The notes under the pieces were generated by a model. It was not told the origin of the DNA. It saw only the letters and a program-made list of their open reading frames with translations, and searched no databases. DNA of 64,000 bases from Herbaspirillum sp. DW155 (GTDB taxonomy: Bacteria > Pseudomonadota > Gammaproteobacteria > Burkholderiales > Burkholderiaceae_D), in NCBI RefSeq assembly GCF_037076565.1, contig NZ_AP029028.1, forward strand, positions 4,154,001-4,218,000. The letters run 5' to 3'. How positions within the stretch are numbered: the stretch's first letter is position 1; each line of letters opens with the position of its first letter. This document shows, piece after piece, positions 63,939 to 64,000 of this stretch. The position numbers and the translations under genes were made by a program.

Positions 63939-64000
63939 TCAATCCTCGCGGATTGGCTGGCCGACCATCGCATCGACGCGTTCGCGCAATTCCTTGCCCG
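63939..64000 (-). CDS. ihfB: Integration host factor beta subunit, 3' end
   Basis: Only the last 19 codons are in the window; they read GKELRERVDAMVGQPIRED and stop. GKELRERV matches the conserved C terminus of IhfB (PGKELR...), and ihfB upstream of lapA-lapB is the usual order in related bacteria. The gene continues past the right edge. Confidence 0.8.
   Translation of the reverse strand, partial: GKELRERVDAMVGQPIRED

Overview
The window is a GC-rich chromosomal stretch from a betaproteobacterium of the Oxalobacteraceae. A Herbaspirillum-like genome is the best guess, from the combination of narK1K2GHJI-ppiC-moaA-narXL, the lapA-lapB-ugd-rfaE1 order next to ihfB, a CatR/AraC-regulated anthranilate/catechol cluster and mctP with DUF3311. 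This assignment rests on recognised gene content, not on a search. No tRNA, rRNA, CRISPR array or prophage was seen.

Layout. (1) 1-14494: anaerobic nitrate respiration: a small unknown gene, two NarK transporters, the membrane nitrate reductase narGHJI, a parvulin (PpiC), moaA for the molybdenum cofactor, and the NarX/NarL nitrate-sensing pair. (2) 14552-15387: an S4-domain RNA-binding protein overlapping a DUF924 protein. (3) 15480-18462: five type IV pilus minor pilin genes (pilV, pilW, pilX, pilE-like, fimT) without pilY1. (4) 18571-20371: riboflavin genes ribD and ribE. (5) 20433-33668: an aromatic-degradation island: alpha/beta hydrolase, a five-gene Liv-type ABC importer, a ring-hydroxylating dioxygenase whose Rieske ferredoxin and FAD/NAD reductase are fused in one protein, divergent catB-catA, catR, and an AraC regulator. 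The most economical reading is import of anthranilate (or a close relative), conversion to catechol, then ortho cleavage to muconolactone; catC is absent here. (6) 33865-40652: sulfur metabolism: metY, then an ssuC-ssuB-ssuA-ssuD operon on the other strand. An IS1182-like element is inserted in the terminator between the two. (7) 40788-44596: DUF4105 protein, SIR2 deacylase, DUF3311 protein and the monocarboxylate symporter MctP. (8) 44597-49841: a signal-rich intergenic region, a methyl-accepting chemotaxis protein, a 274-bp nested-palindrome element, and a soluble double-Cache-CheW fusion protein. (9) 49852-54066: a second taurine/sulfonate-type ABC importer with a class III CoA-transferase. 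(10) 54391-57946: dnaX, ybaB, a YciI-like gene and recR. (11) 58043-64000: a GAF-GGDEF diguanylate cyclase, a ComEA-like protein, then envelope genes rfaE1, ugd, lapB, lapA, and the 3' end of ihfB.

Points most worth a second look: the nested palindrome at 46979-47252, the Cache-Cache-CheW protein beside an MCP, the IS inserted in a palindromic terminator with an apparent 22-bp target duplication, the fused Rieske-ferredoxin/reductase, and an exact ATAC-N7-GTAT CatR box upstream of catB.
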